Shown here piece after piece: positions 5,717-13,383 of a DNA stretch of 20,161 nt; the first letter of the stretch is position 1; every line of letters begins with the position of its first letter. Made by a program: the position numbers and the translations under genes. Source of the stretch: a virus; the IMG/VR virus record IMGVR_UViG_3300009183_000452, positions 1 to 20,161 of that record. One strand, 5' to 3'. The notes under the pieces were generated by a model. The model was given only the letters and a program-made list of their open reading frames with translations, was not told the origin of the DNA and ran no database searches.

Positions 5717-8554
5717 ATGGCATCAGCTGCACTGACATACGCATTAAATAATGGCATGACTGCCCAGCAATACTATCAAAACATTTTTGATTTTGTTGCA
5801 GCAAATCAAGGAATGAGTGATGCACAGCTCAAGGCTGAAATGGACAAAGTTGGCGTAAGTGCTGAAGATGTTTCAACAGCCACAGGCGTGGACCTTGCAC
5901 CAGTACAGCAGCGTGTTGAGGCTGTGACGCAAGCAGCGCAAGCAGCGCAAGCAGCGCAAGCAGCGCCAGCAGCTGCGGCAGCTCCAGTAGCATCCCAAGC
6001 TCTTGATTGGGCCTTAAATAATGGCATGAGCCAGCAGCAATTTGATCAACGTATTTTTGATTATGTTGCCCAGAATTTACAAACAAAAACACCAGCAGAA
6101 TTGCGCATTGAGATGGACCGATTGGGCATCAGCGCAGGCGATGTGGCCCGTGCAACTGGGGTCAGCGCTGCTGATGTGCAAACGCAATATGTTGCGGCTG
6201 TGCCAAAAACTCAAGCCGAATTGGTGGCCAAGGCTGCTGCCGATGAAGAATTGGCAGCCCGTACAGCTAGAGACACAACAGCGTCACAAGCCACAATTAC
6301 TGCTGCACAAACTGCGGCAACTACATCAAAAGGATTATTGGCCGATGAAGTAGACAAACAAGCAGCAACAAAAGCTGCGACTGATTTGGCTGCTGCACAA
6401 AAAGCTGAAATGGACAAGTTTGCAGCTGACCAAGCTGCTGCTGCTAAAGCAGCGGCTGCTAAAGCTACTGCTGATGCGGCTGCCAAAACTGCTGCTGATA
6501 AACTGGCTGCTGATGCAGCGGCTAAAGCTGCTTCGGCAAAAGTGGCATCTGACAAGGCGGCTGCTGAAGCCGCTGCCATTGAGGCATCTAATGCAACTGC
6601 TGCACAAAAAGCTGCTGCTGCGGCTGCTGCAAAGGTTGCAGAGGAGAAAGCTGCTGCCGACAAGATTGCATCCGATAAACTGGCTGCTGATGCAGCAGCT
6701 GCAAAGGTTGCGTCTGACAAGGCTGCTGCCGATAAAATTGCGGCTGATAAGGCTGCGGCTGCATCAGCTGCGGCCACAGAAGCTGGATTGAAAGCCAAGG
6801 CTGATGCTGCCGCTAAAGCTATTACTGATAAGGCTGCTGCCGATAAACTGGCTGCTGATGCAGCAGCTGCAAAGATTGCGTCTGATAAGGCTGCTGCCGA
6901 TAAAATTGCAGCTGATAAGGCTGCTACTGCTAAAGCAGCAGAAGAAGCGGCAATTATTGCAGCAGCTGCAAAGATTGCTTCTGATAAAGCAGCGTCAACT
7001 GCTGCAAATACAACAAACACAGGAACGGCAGCGGCAGCTGCCAAAGCTGCTACTGATGCGGCAACCGCAGCAGCAAATGCGGCTACGGCTGCTGCGGCTG
7101 TCACTGGCACTGGAACTACTGCAATCGGCCAATCTGCTGCACTGACATACGCATTAAATAATGGTATGACTCAGCAGCAGTATTACCAAAACATTTTTGA
7201 CTTTTACAAAAACAACTCAGGACTTTCTGACACTGCATTAAGAGCAGAAATGGATCGTTTTGGAGTGAGTCCAGCTGATGTGTCTGCTGCTACTGGCACA
7301 GACTTGGCAACAATTACCGCTAGATATAACGGAACTAGAACTGGAACCACTGGAACCACTGGAGTCACTGGAGTCACTGGAGTCACTGGAGTCACTGGAG
7401 TCACTGGAGTCACTGGAACTGCGACAGCTGCGGCCAAAGCTGCTGCTGACAAGATTGCAGCTGATGCGGCTGCCAAAGCTGCTGCTGATAAGATTGCAGC
7501 TGATGCGGCTGCCAAAGCTGCTGCTGATAAGATCGCTGCCGAAAGACTTGCTGCAACTACTGGCGCACGTTCAACTGGTCTTGCTTGGGCCTTGGCCAAT
7601 GGCATGACGCAAGAGCAGTATTACAAAAACATTTTTGACTTTTACAGCAAAAACTCTGGTCTTTCTGATTCCATGTTGCGGTCTGAAATGGATCGACTTG
7701 GCATTAGCGCACAGGATGTGGCCGCTGCCACTGGTGTGACTGTGGAAAGTGTATTAACACGCTACAACGCAGCCAAGGCTACAACTCAAGCAGAACTGGA
7801 TGTGCAGGCTAAAGCTCAAGCTGATTTGGCAGCGCGTCAAGGTCAATGGAAAGCTCAACAAGACAAAAATGCACTTGATTGGGCTGCCCAGCAAAAAGCC
7901 AATGAAACTGCATGGGCTGCCCAGCAGGCTAAAAATGCTGCCGATTGGGCTGCGCAGCAAAAGCTGACGCAAACTGCACAAAATGCTTATGGTGCAGCAC
8001 CAATGACTCTTGGCCAGAAGTTTGGCAGTTATGAGTCCATTCCAATTGGCGCTCAATATAACCCTGCTGTGACTCCTGGTGGAAAATCACCCTATAGCAT
8101 GGTCATGGGCCAGATGACCCCATTTCAAAACCCTTATGCCAACTTTGTGCCTGGCACGGCACTGGGTGGCTATAACCCAAATCTGTACAGCGACATTGCT
8201 GTCAACAACGCCAATGCAGCAGCGGCCAAATTGGCTGCTGAAAATCAAGCTGCAAATACTGCATTGATGATGTCTGGTGCGGCTGGTGATGGCGGTACGG
8301 CTGGAGATGCGGGTGGAAATACTGGTGGTGGCCCAGGTACTGGTGCAGCCGGTGATGCTGCATTTGCAAGAGGTGGCATGGTCAAAAATCTACTTGGACC
8401 AAATCCGGCAGGACCAGATGATGGCATGGGATATTTAGATCGTGGCGAGTATGTGATCAAAAAGTCAGCAGTCGATAAATATGGCCGTGGACTTTTGGAC
8501 ATGATCAATGAAGGCAAGATGCCAGCCAAAAAAATTAGATCATTACTGGATTAA
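5717..8554 (+). CDS. 945-aa modular virion protein with four repeats and TolA-like helical linkers
   Basis: The protein has four copies of a ~65-residue module at about residues 4-68, 93-160, 473-540 and 619-684. The shared pattern is AL.WALNNGM(T/S)QQQ(Y/F)...IFDF..N.GLSD..LR.EMDR.G(V/I)S..DV..ATGV. Residues ~165-470 are an Ala/Lys/Asp-rich helix (AAADKIAADKAA-type, TolA-like). A collagen-like Gly-Thr-Thr/Gly-Val-Thr tract (about 543-566) and a short Ala/Lys helix precede module four. Residues ~690-760 are Gln/Ala/Trp-rich helix (WAAQQKANETAWAAQQ). The C-terminus (about 886-945) carries GPNPAGPDDGMGYLDRGEYV then IKKSAVDKYGRGLL, an ending I know from many phage virion proteins. A good SD (AGGGGA) precedes the ATG. 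Probably a tape-measure-like, ejection or fibre protein; which one is open. Confidence 0.75.
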   Translation: MASAALTYALNNGMTAQQYYQNIFDFVAANQGMSDAQLKAEMDKVGVSAEDVSTATGVDLAPVQQRVEAVTQAAQAAQAAQAAPAAAAAPVASQALDWALNNGMSQQQFDQRIFDYVAQNLQTKTPAELRIEMDRLGISAGDVARATGVSAADVQTQYVAAVPKTQAELVAKAAADEELAARTARDTTASQATITAAQTAATTSKGLLADEVDKQAATKAATDLAAAQKAEMDKFAADQAAAAKAAAAKATADAAAKTAADKLAADAAAKAASAKVASDKAAAEAAAIEASNATAAQKAAAAAAAKVAEEKAAADKIASDKLAADAAAAKVASDKAAADKIAADKAAAASAAATEAGLKAKADAAAKAITDKAAADKLAADAAAAKIASDKAAADKIAADKAATAKAAEEAAIIAAAAKIASDKAASTAANTTNTGTAAAAAKAATDAATAAANAATAAAAVTGTGTTAIGQSAALTYALNNGMTQQQYYQNIFDFYKNNSGLSDTALRAEMDRFGVSPADVSAATGTDLATITARYNGTRTGTTGTTGVTGVTGVTGVTGVTGVTGTATAAAKAAADKIAADAAAKAAADKIAADAAAKAAADKIAAERLAATTGARSTGLAWALANGMTQEQYYKNIFDFYSKNSGLSDSMLRSEMDRLGISAQDVAAATGVTVESVLTRYNAAKATTQAELDVQAKAQADLAARQGQWKAQQDKNALDWAAQQKANETAWAAQQAKNAADWAAQQKLTQTAQNAYGAAPMTLGQKFGSYESIPIGAQYNPAVTPGGKSPYSMVMGQMTPFQNPYANFVPGTALGGYNPNLYSDIAVNNANAAAAKLAAENQAANTALMMSGAAGDGGTAGDAGGNTGGGPGTGAAGDAAFARGGMVKNLLGPNPAGPDDGMGYLDRGEYVIKKSAVDKYGRGLLDMINEGKMPAKKIRSLLD
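5929..5964 (+). repeat. 9-bp tandem repeat, four copies of GCAAGCAGC
   Basis: Four perfect in-frame copies of GCAAGCAGC encode the Gln-Ala-Ala run between modules 1 and 2 of the 945-aa protein. A degenerate fifth unit follows (GCCAGCAGC). Length change by whole units would keep the frame. Confidence 0.9.
6674..6922 (+). repeat. 81-bp direct repeat pair in the Ala/Lys/Asp helix
   Basis: Bases 6674-6754 and 6842-6922 start GATAAACTGGCTGCTGATGC and differ at only three positions by my reading. They sit 168 bp apart inside the TolA-like helical region of the 945-aa gene. Recombination between them would delete 56 residues in frame. Confidence 0.8.
7343..7414 (+). repeat. 9-bp tandem repeat encoding Gly-Thr-Thr x2 and Gly-Val-Thr x6
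   Basis: Two copies of GGAACCACT (7343-7360) are followed by six identical copies of GGAGTCACT (7361-7414). They give a collagen-like Gly-X-Y tract in the 945-aa protein, directly after module 3. The identity of the six units suggests recent expansion. Confidence 0.95.
7427..7543 (+). repeat. 39-bp tandem repeat, three copies
   Basis: Three 39-bp units begin at 7427, 7466 and 7505. The core is GCTGCCAAAGCTGCTGCTGA and the unit encodes Ala-Ala-Ala-Lys-Ala-Ala-Ala-Asp-Lys-Ile-Ala-Ala-Asp/Glu. Units 1 and 2 differ at only a few positions, and the third degenerates at its end. They link the Gly-Val-Thr tract to module 4. Confidence 0.85.
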
Positions 8555-8565
8555 GGGGAAAGAAT

Positions 8566-9531
8566 ATGTCTAAAGGTGGAAGCACACAAACAAGCTCAAC
8601 CTCGATTGATCCACAGATCAAAGAGGCTTTCTTAGCCAATTTCCAGCAGGCCCAAGGTGTTGCCGGTGCATTGCCGATCCAGCAAATCGCTGGTTTTAAT
8701 CCAATGTACCAGGCAGGCGAGGAAGCTCTGGTCAATACCGGCCTCGCTGGCCCAGGCATTACTGGCACTGACATTGCAGCGCAAATGGCCGGTTATGGCG
8801 GGTTCTACCAGCCTGCAACAATTACTGCGCAGCAGACCAATCTTGGCCTTGGTCAAGGACCAGGCACGATTGGCTCATACATGAACCCATACAGCAGCAT
8901 GGTGCGTGAAAACGCATTGGGTGATTTGGAGTCTGCACGCCAAGCGGCCATCAGGCAGACTGGCCAGCAGGCCATGCAAGCCAAGGCATTTGGTGGATCA
9001 CGCCAAGGTGTGGCCGAGGCTTTGACAAATGCAGGGTTTGCCAAACAGGCTGCCACACTTGGAACAACTTTAAACGAGCAGGCATTCAATCAAGCCATGG
9101 CCATGCAGCAGGCTGACATTGGCCGCAGATCAGCAGCCGACATTGCCAACCAGCAAGCTGGCTTGCAGGGTGCACAGTTTAGATTGGGAGCAGCTAACCA
9201 GCTTGGCGGCTTGGCAGCGCAGCAGCAAGCATTGCGTCTTGGTGGCGCTCAAGCAGTCATGGGCGCTGGCGGTGCGCGTCAGGCTCTGGAGCAGCAACAA
9301 ATGGATGCAATCCGAAATGTCGGCTTGCAGCGTCTGGGTGTGGTTCAGTCTTCATTGGGTGCGCAGCCTGCAAATCTTGGAATGCAGTCTGTCACGCCCC
9401 AATATTCAAACCCAGCAGCTGGCGCTTTAGGTGGCGCATTGGCTGGTGCAAAACTTGGCAGCGTTATTCCTGGCATTGGCACTGCGGCAGGCGCAATTGG
9501 TGGCGGTATTCTTGGCCTTTTCGGCGGTTAA
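8566..9531 (+). CDS. 321-aa Gln/Ala/Gly-rich internal virion (ejection-type) protein
   Basis: The protein starts MSKGGSTQTSSTSIDPQIKE and continues with Gln/Ala-rich helical sequence (RQAAIRQTGQQAMQAKAFGG, QQADIGRRSAADIANQQAGL). It ends in a glycine-zipper-like hydrophobic tail at residues ~283-321 (GALGGALAGAKLGSVIPGIG then GGGILGLFGG). Helical Gln/Ala-rich proteins with such membrane-active tails are typical of podovirus ejection (DNA-transfer) proteins. The neighbours on both sides have the same character and the same TAAGGGG-type SD spacing. I infer that it is packaged in the virion and injected to help form a conduit. No enzymatic motif is seen. Confidence 0.65.
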   Translation: MSKGGSTQTSSTSIDPQIKEAFLANFQQAQGVAGALPIQQIAGFNPMYQAGEEALVNTGLAGPGITGTDIAAQMAGYGGFYQPATITAQQTNLGLGQGPGTIGSYMNPYSSMVRENALGDLESARQAAIRQTGQQAMQAKAFGGSRQGVAEALTNAGFAKQAATLGTTLNEQAFNQAMAMQQADIGRRSAADIANQQAGLQGAQFRLGAANQLGGLAAQQQALRLGGAQAVMGAGGARQALEQQQMDAIRNVGLQRLGVVQSSLGAQPANLGMQSVTPQYSNPAAGALGGALAGAKLGSVIPGIGTAAGAIGGGILGLFGG

Positions 9532-9541
9532 GGGGTAAAAA

Positions 9542-10963
9542 ATGGCAACTGAATTTGATTTGGCATCGTTTTTCGGTGGCGGTGGTGACAGCGAAATTGA
9601 AAAACTGCTGACACCCAAGCAAAGAGAACAATGGTCTATGCAGGCCACACTGGCTGCTGCTGCCCAATTGCTCCAAGCCGGTGGCCGTGGTCCACAACGC
9701 ATTGGTCTTGGCCAAGCACTTGGATCAGCTTTGCAGGCTGGCCAAGGTGCTTATGAGAAGGGCACTGCTGGTGCGGTTCAAAATTTGCTTTTAGGTCAGA
9801 AATTGCAAGAAGGTGCGCGTCTTAACGAATATCAAAAGGCTTTGCTTGGTACGCCAACAACGGCAGCAGCTGCACCATCAGCGGCTATGCAGGCCATGGC
9901 TGCACCAGTGGATCAAGTAGGCATGGGTCCATCACCACAACGTGCTGAATTGATGACTCAGATTGAAGCAAAAGCACCACAAAGTGCTGATGAAAAAAGA
10001 TTTGCAGAATTGATGCGCAAGGCTGATGTGGCCAATGCATACAACCGGCCAGAGGATGCTGACAAATACTTGAATCAGGCTTACAAGATCAAGCCACCAG
10101 AAGAATTCAGCACAACGCCTAATTTTGGAATGAGTGCAACTGGTACGCCAATTTCCTATGTCTTGAGCAAGGCTGGTGGAATGCGTTTGCTCAATGTACA
10201 GAGAAGTCCTGAGTTTAATTACACCGATACTGGTGCATTTATCAGTGTGCGTGATAAGGCTACAAACAAAGAAATCGAGCAAATTCCAAAGAGCATGACT
10301 CCTGGGGAAAAAGCCAGCAATTGGATTGCCCAGCAAAATCTTGGTATTGCTCAAGGTAATTATGCCCGTGGTGCGACAGAGATCAGAGAAACCCCAGAAG
10401 GCTTTGCATACATACCCAAAATACCTGGTGGTATTGTCATGCCAGTCATGGGCGCTACTGGTCAAGTCAAAGGTGTTTCTGGTGGTCAACCTACAGAAGC
10501 TCAGTCAAATGCTGCTGGATTTGCCCAGCGCATGGAATTGTCCAATAGCATTATTAACAGTTTGCCTGCTGGCTCACAACCAGGCGCAGGGACTCGCACC
10601 CTTGAGGCCATTCCGTTTGTGGGTGGTGCAATGGCCCGTAGTGGCCAAAGTGTCGATACCCAGAAATTTGACCAAGCTGCGCAAGATTGGATTCGTGCCA
10701 AGCTGCGCAAAGAGTCTGGTGCTGCTATTGGCAAAGACGAGATGGTCCAAGAGTACAACACCTATTTCCCGCAAGTTGGCGACACCCCAGAAAAACTGGC
10801 TCAAAAGGCAGAAGCAAGGCGTGTGGCTACCATTGGTATGCAAAAATCAGCAGGCAAAGCCTATGAGCCTTATACGCCAGCACCGGCAGCAGCGGGTGCG
10901 CCAACAACTCCAACTGCTGAAAGACGCATGATTTTCCGCAATGGCCGATTTGAATTTGAGTGA
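9542..10963 (+). CDS. 473-aa virion protein with LRKESGAAI motif
   Basis: The N-terminal ~110 residues are Ala/Gln/Gly-rich helix (QATLAAAAQLLQAGGRG, GLGQALGSALQAGQGAYEKG). The C-terminal third has the conserved block AAQDWIRAKLRKESGAAIGK followed by EY..YFPQVGDTPEKLAQKA (about residues 378-425), which I recognise from many phage internal or ejection and tape-measure-associated proteins. It ends FRNGRFEFE. An SD (AAGGGG) lies 6 bp before the ATG. It sits between two other ejection-type genes, so co-packaging inside the capsid is likely. The biochemical role of the ESGAAI block is not known to me. Confidence 0.7.
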   Translation: MATEFDLASFFGGGGDSEIEKLLTPKQREQWSMQATLAAAAQLLQAGGRGPQRIGLGQALGSALQAGQGAYEKGTAGAVQNLLLGQKLQEGARLNEYQKALLGTPTTAAAAPSAAMQAMAAPVDQVGMGPSPQRAELMTQIEAKAPQSADEKRFAELMRKADVANAYNRPEDADKYLNQAYKIKPPEEFSTTPNFGMSATGTPISYVLSKAGGMRLLNVQRSPEFNYTDTGAFISVRDKATNKEIEQIPKSMTPGEKASNWIAQQNLGIAQGNYARGATEIRETPEGFAYIPKIPGGIVMPVMGATGQVKGVSGGQPTEAQSNAAGFAQRMELSNSIINSLPAGSQPGAGTRTLEAIPFVGGAMARSGQSVDTQKFDQAAQDWIRAKLRKESGAAIGKDEMVQEYNTYFPQVGDTPEKLAQKAEARRVATIGMQKSAGKAYEPYTPAPAAAGAPTTPTAERRMIFRNGRFEFE

Positions 10964-10969
10964 GGCAGT

Positions 10970-12832
10970 ATGAAAAAAATCAACATCGAAGGCATTGGAA
11001 CTTTAGAGTTTCCAGACACTGCAACTGATCAGCAAATCTCTGCCTTTATCAATTCCACTGCACCAGCAGAATTGATGAAAATTGCGTCAACCCAAACACC
11101 AGACACATTGGGTCGAGAGGCTGGTTTGGCTATTCGCCCCATGGCCCAAACAGTATTGACTGCTGGCGGCCTGCTGCCTATGGTGGTCGATCCTATGGTC
11201 AATTTTTTCAACTTGGCTGCTGGAACAAAGATTCCAACGCAAAGCCAAGCGGTTGAAAAGACATTGACAGGCATTGGTTTTCCAGAGGCTAGAACGCCCC
11301 AAGAGCGAATCATTCAAGATGTGGCCACTGCCGGTTATGGCACAAGCGGCCTTGCCCGTGCTGCCGGTGAAGTCGCCCCAAAGCTGCCAGGCATGGCAAA
11401 AGAATTGGCTCAATTCTTTGCGCAAAGCCCCAAGGCCCAAACCGCGGCTGCATTGACAGCATCCACTGCTGGTGGAATGCTGCGCGAAGGTGGAGCAAGT
11501 CCAGCAGCCCAAGTGGGCGGTGCAATGTTGGCCGGCATGGTCGCACCTGGTGGTCCAAAACTGTCACCTACACAAAGAATATTAGAAGCTCCTGGTGCAA
11601 TGGTTAAACCATTTACACAAGCAGGCCGTGAAACCATTGTTGGTAATGTTTTAAATCGACTGGCCACAAATCCAGAGCAAGCAGCACTTAATTTGCAGCA
11701 GGCCCAGCCACTTGTTCCAGGTGTGCGTGTTACCACAGCAGCTGGTGCGCGTGATCCTGGTCTGGCTGCGGCTGAGACTGCGATCAGGGCATTGGACCAG
11801 TCTGGTGCATTCCCAAGCGTGCTGTCTGCAAATCAGCAGGCTTTGCTTGAATCATTCAGAAAGCTCGGTGGCCGTGGTGGTGATGTGACCACACCAGGCT
11901 CTATTCCCTACGCTGAAGCCAAGCGCACCAGTGTAACTGCCCCATTGCGTGAGTCGGCATTTGCCAACAAGCAGCCAGTCAGCATTGAGCCAATTTCAAA
12001 CGCTATCTCTGGCATCATGTCTAACCCTGCAACGCAGCGTAAGACAGTTGATGAGGCGATGTCTTATGTCAGTGGCTTGCTTAATAAACGAGTCAACCCT
12101 GAGACTGGCACGATTGACCCCATGGCTTTGTACAGTGTCAGAAAAGACATCACAGATGCCATGGCTGGAAAGTTGGCCGGAGACCAAGCAAATTTGCGTC
12201 TAGCCAAAGGCCAAATGGCTGAGTTGTTGCCAGTCATTGACAATGCAATTGAGGCTGGCGCTCCAGGCTTTAAAAATTACATGACTAAATTTGAAAAGTC
12301 ATCTAGTGCCATTGACCAAATGCGCTTGATGCAGGGCATTGAGTCCAAGGTTACAACTGGCCAGCCTAATTTGATGACGGGTGAGCCAGTCTTGGCAGCC
12401 AGTGCATTGCGCAGGCAATTGGCCAGTAAGGCTGAAGAGATAGGCACTCAACTATCACCATCAGCGCAACGCAAACTAGACAACATTATTGATGAGATCA
12501 ATCGTGGTCAGGCTGCAACTGCACCAGGCGTGAAAGCACCTGGTTCAAATACATTCCAGAATATGAGCATGGGAAATCTGATTGGCCGTGTGTTTAGCGA
12601 GTCATTGGCTGACAACACCACACTGCGCACTATGACCAGACCACTAGACTTTTTGTATAAATTGCCTGACCAGCAAATTCAGCAGCTGCTGGTGGAGTCA
12701 ATGCTTGATCCCAAACTGGCTGCATCCATGATGGGCAAGGCCAACATGATGAAGGTCGAGCCATTGGCTAAGTCACTGCGCAAAAAGGCTGAAGAGCTTG
12801 GATTTGGCGCTGCTATTGGCGCACAAGAATAA
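10970..12832 (+). CDS. 620-aa internal virion / ejection protein
   Basis: The N-terminal ~30 residues (KINIEGIGTLEFPDTATDQQ) match a short module that I have seen at the start of many phage internal virion proteins. Residues ~60-90 (TVLTAGGLLPMVVDPMVNFF) and 150-195 (Ala/Gly-rich) are hydrophobic and may contact membrane. The rest is predominantly helical without catalytic motifs that I can identify. It is the last gene of the rightward late block. Its stop abuts the 3' end of the leftward operon with no gap. Most likely it is ejected with the genome, an inference from position and composition. Confidence 0.65.
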   Translation: MKKINIEGIGTLEFPDTATDQQISAFINSTAPAELMKIASTQTPDTLGREAGLAIRPMAQTVLTAGGLLPMVVDPMVNFFNLAAGTKIPTQSQAVEKTLTGIGFPEARTPQERIIQDVATAGYGTSGLARAAGEVAPKLPGMAKELAQFFAQSPKAQTAAALTASTAGGMLREGGASPAAQVGGAMLAGMVAPGGPKLSPTQRILEAPGAMVKPFTQAGRETIVGNVLNRLATNPEQAALNLQQAQPLVPGVRVTTAAGARDPGLAAAETAIRALDQSGAFPSVLSANQQALLESFRKLGGRGGDVTTPGSIPYAEAKRTSVTAPLRESAFANKQPVSIEPISNAISGIMSNPATQRKTVDEAMSYVSGLLNKRVNPETGTIDPMALYSVRKDITDAMAGKLAGDQANLRLAKGQMAELLPVIDNAIEAGAPGFKNYMTKFEKSSSAIDQMRLMQGIESKVTTGQPNLMTGEPVLAASALRRQLASKAEEIGTQLSPSAQRKLDNIIDEINRGQAATAPGVKAPGSNTFQNMSMGNLIGRVFSESLADNTTLRTMTRPLDFLYKLPDQQIQQLLVESMLDPKLAASMMGKANMMKVEPLAKSLRKKAEELGFGAAIGAQE

Positions 12833-13219
12833 CTAAGACCCAAAAAACGCGGCCACAAGTGGGTCGCGTTTCACAACCCGTCTTTTCTGTCTGCGTCTGG
12901 CCAAGCCAAAGTCTTTGTCATCGGCTGACATTTTCTCGCGGTATTTTTTGATTCGCTCTGAGCCTGGCACTGGCCCAGGCGCTTCAGCATCTTCACCATC
13001 ACCCCATGACCATAGTGGCCGCCACTGGCCATTGGCGCTCACTCTGGAATACCCAGATATGTGGACCAGTTCATGGCGGTGCAAATCAAACAGGATTCGG
13101 GCTGCACTGCGCCTGGCACAAAAGCACAGCTTGGCCAAGTCAAGGTCTGAAAGATTACTTTTCTTTTGAAGCGCTGCCTCGATGGCAGGCTCTACACGGG
13201 GCTTTAAGCCTCTGGCCAT
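12833..13219 (-). CDS. Winged-helix DNA-binding protein
   Basis: A 128-aa protein. Residues ~10-60 read as a helix-turn-helix with wing: AIEAALQKKSNLSDLDLAKL, CARRSAARILFDLHRHELVH, then ISGYSR....W.PLWSWGDGEDAEAPGP. The ending 'vhIsGy...g.w.plwswGdg.Da..P' is typical of small phage winged-helix proteins that I know from many genomes. The C-terminal ~35 residues are very basic (SERIKKYREKM, ARRRQKRRVVKRD), adding DNA affinity. It is the last gene of the leftward operon and overlaps the 59-aa gene upstream by 16 bp. It probably regulates transcription; the target is unknown. Confidence 0.7.
   Translation of the reverse strand: MARGLKPRVEPAIEAALQKKSNLSDLDLAKLCFCARRSAARILFDLHRHELVHISGYSRVSANGQWRPLWSWGDGEDAEAPGPVPGSERIKKYREKMSADDKDFGLARRRQKRRVVKRDPLVAAFFGS
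12845..12871 (-). terminator. Hairpin terminator between converging operons
   Basis: AAACGCG (12845-12851) pairs with CGCGTTT (12865-12871), and further pairing (GCCA with TGGGT, one wobble or bulge) closes a short CAAG loop. Read leftward, the stem is followed by TTTTTTGGG, a good rho-independent tail for the methyltransferase operon, overlapping the last codons of the winged-helix gene. Read rightward, it is followed only by TTT, so it would be a weaker stop for the late operon. Confidence 0.6.
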
Positions 13220-13383
13220 GTGCTGGTCTCCATTCGGGCTTTCAAGCGCTCCAGCATTGTTTTGACAACGAATGCACGGGCTTTAACTTCAGTGGGAATG
13301 GCGTGACCATAAACCTCTGGATGAAGTAGGTCATTGACCAAGTCGAGGCAGGCATCAAGGGCTGGGGGTAGTTCATTGTTCAC
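13204..13383 (-). CDS. 59-aa acidic/helical protein (GTG start)
   Basis: The reading MNNELPPALDACLDLVNDLL, HPEVYGHAIPTEVKARAFVV, KTMLERLKARMETSTWPEA starts at a GTG at 13383 preceded by GGAG about 8 bp upstream. Its start overlaps the 3' ends of both methyltransferase frames, and its end overlaps the winged-helix gene by 16 bp. This packing and the amphipathic helical pattern argue that it is real. No family is recognised. An ATG at 13376 opens another frame, but that product is less protein-like. Confidence 0.6.
   Translation of the reverse strand: MNNELPPALDACLDLVNDLLHPEVYGHAIPTEVKARAFVVKTMLERLKARMETSTWPEA

Larger units (their letters stand above)
5726..7164 (+). repeat. Near-identical DNA at the start of modules 1 and 3 of the 945-aa gene
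   Basis: Bases 5726-5754 and 7136-7164 are identical over 29 bp (starting GCTGCACTGACATACGCATT), and similarity continues more loosely for ~40 bp. Modules 2 and 4 are much more diverged in DNA. This suggests recent duplication or gene conversion between modules 1 and 3. The span given covers both copies and the DNA between them. Confidence 0.8.

Noticed and set aside
6211-7110. 299-aa leftward open frame full of Ala/Ser/Val
   Set aside because: It is the reverse reading of the GCT/GCA-rich repeat region of the 945-aa gene. Its composition only mirrors that repeat and it has no start context.
5929-7543. Possible CRISPR array in the repeat-rich gene
   Set aside because: The repeats are in-frame coding tandem units without unique spacers of constant length.
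7204-7605. 133-aa leftward open frame with Pro-Val-Thr repeats
   Set aside because: It is the antisense of the Gly-Val-Thr microsatellite and neighbouring repeats, a by-product of repeat composition.
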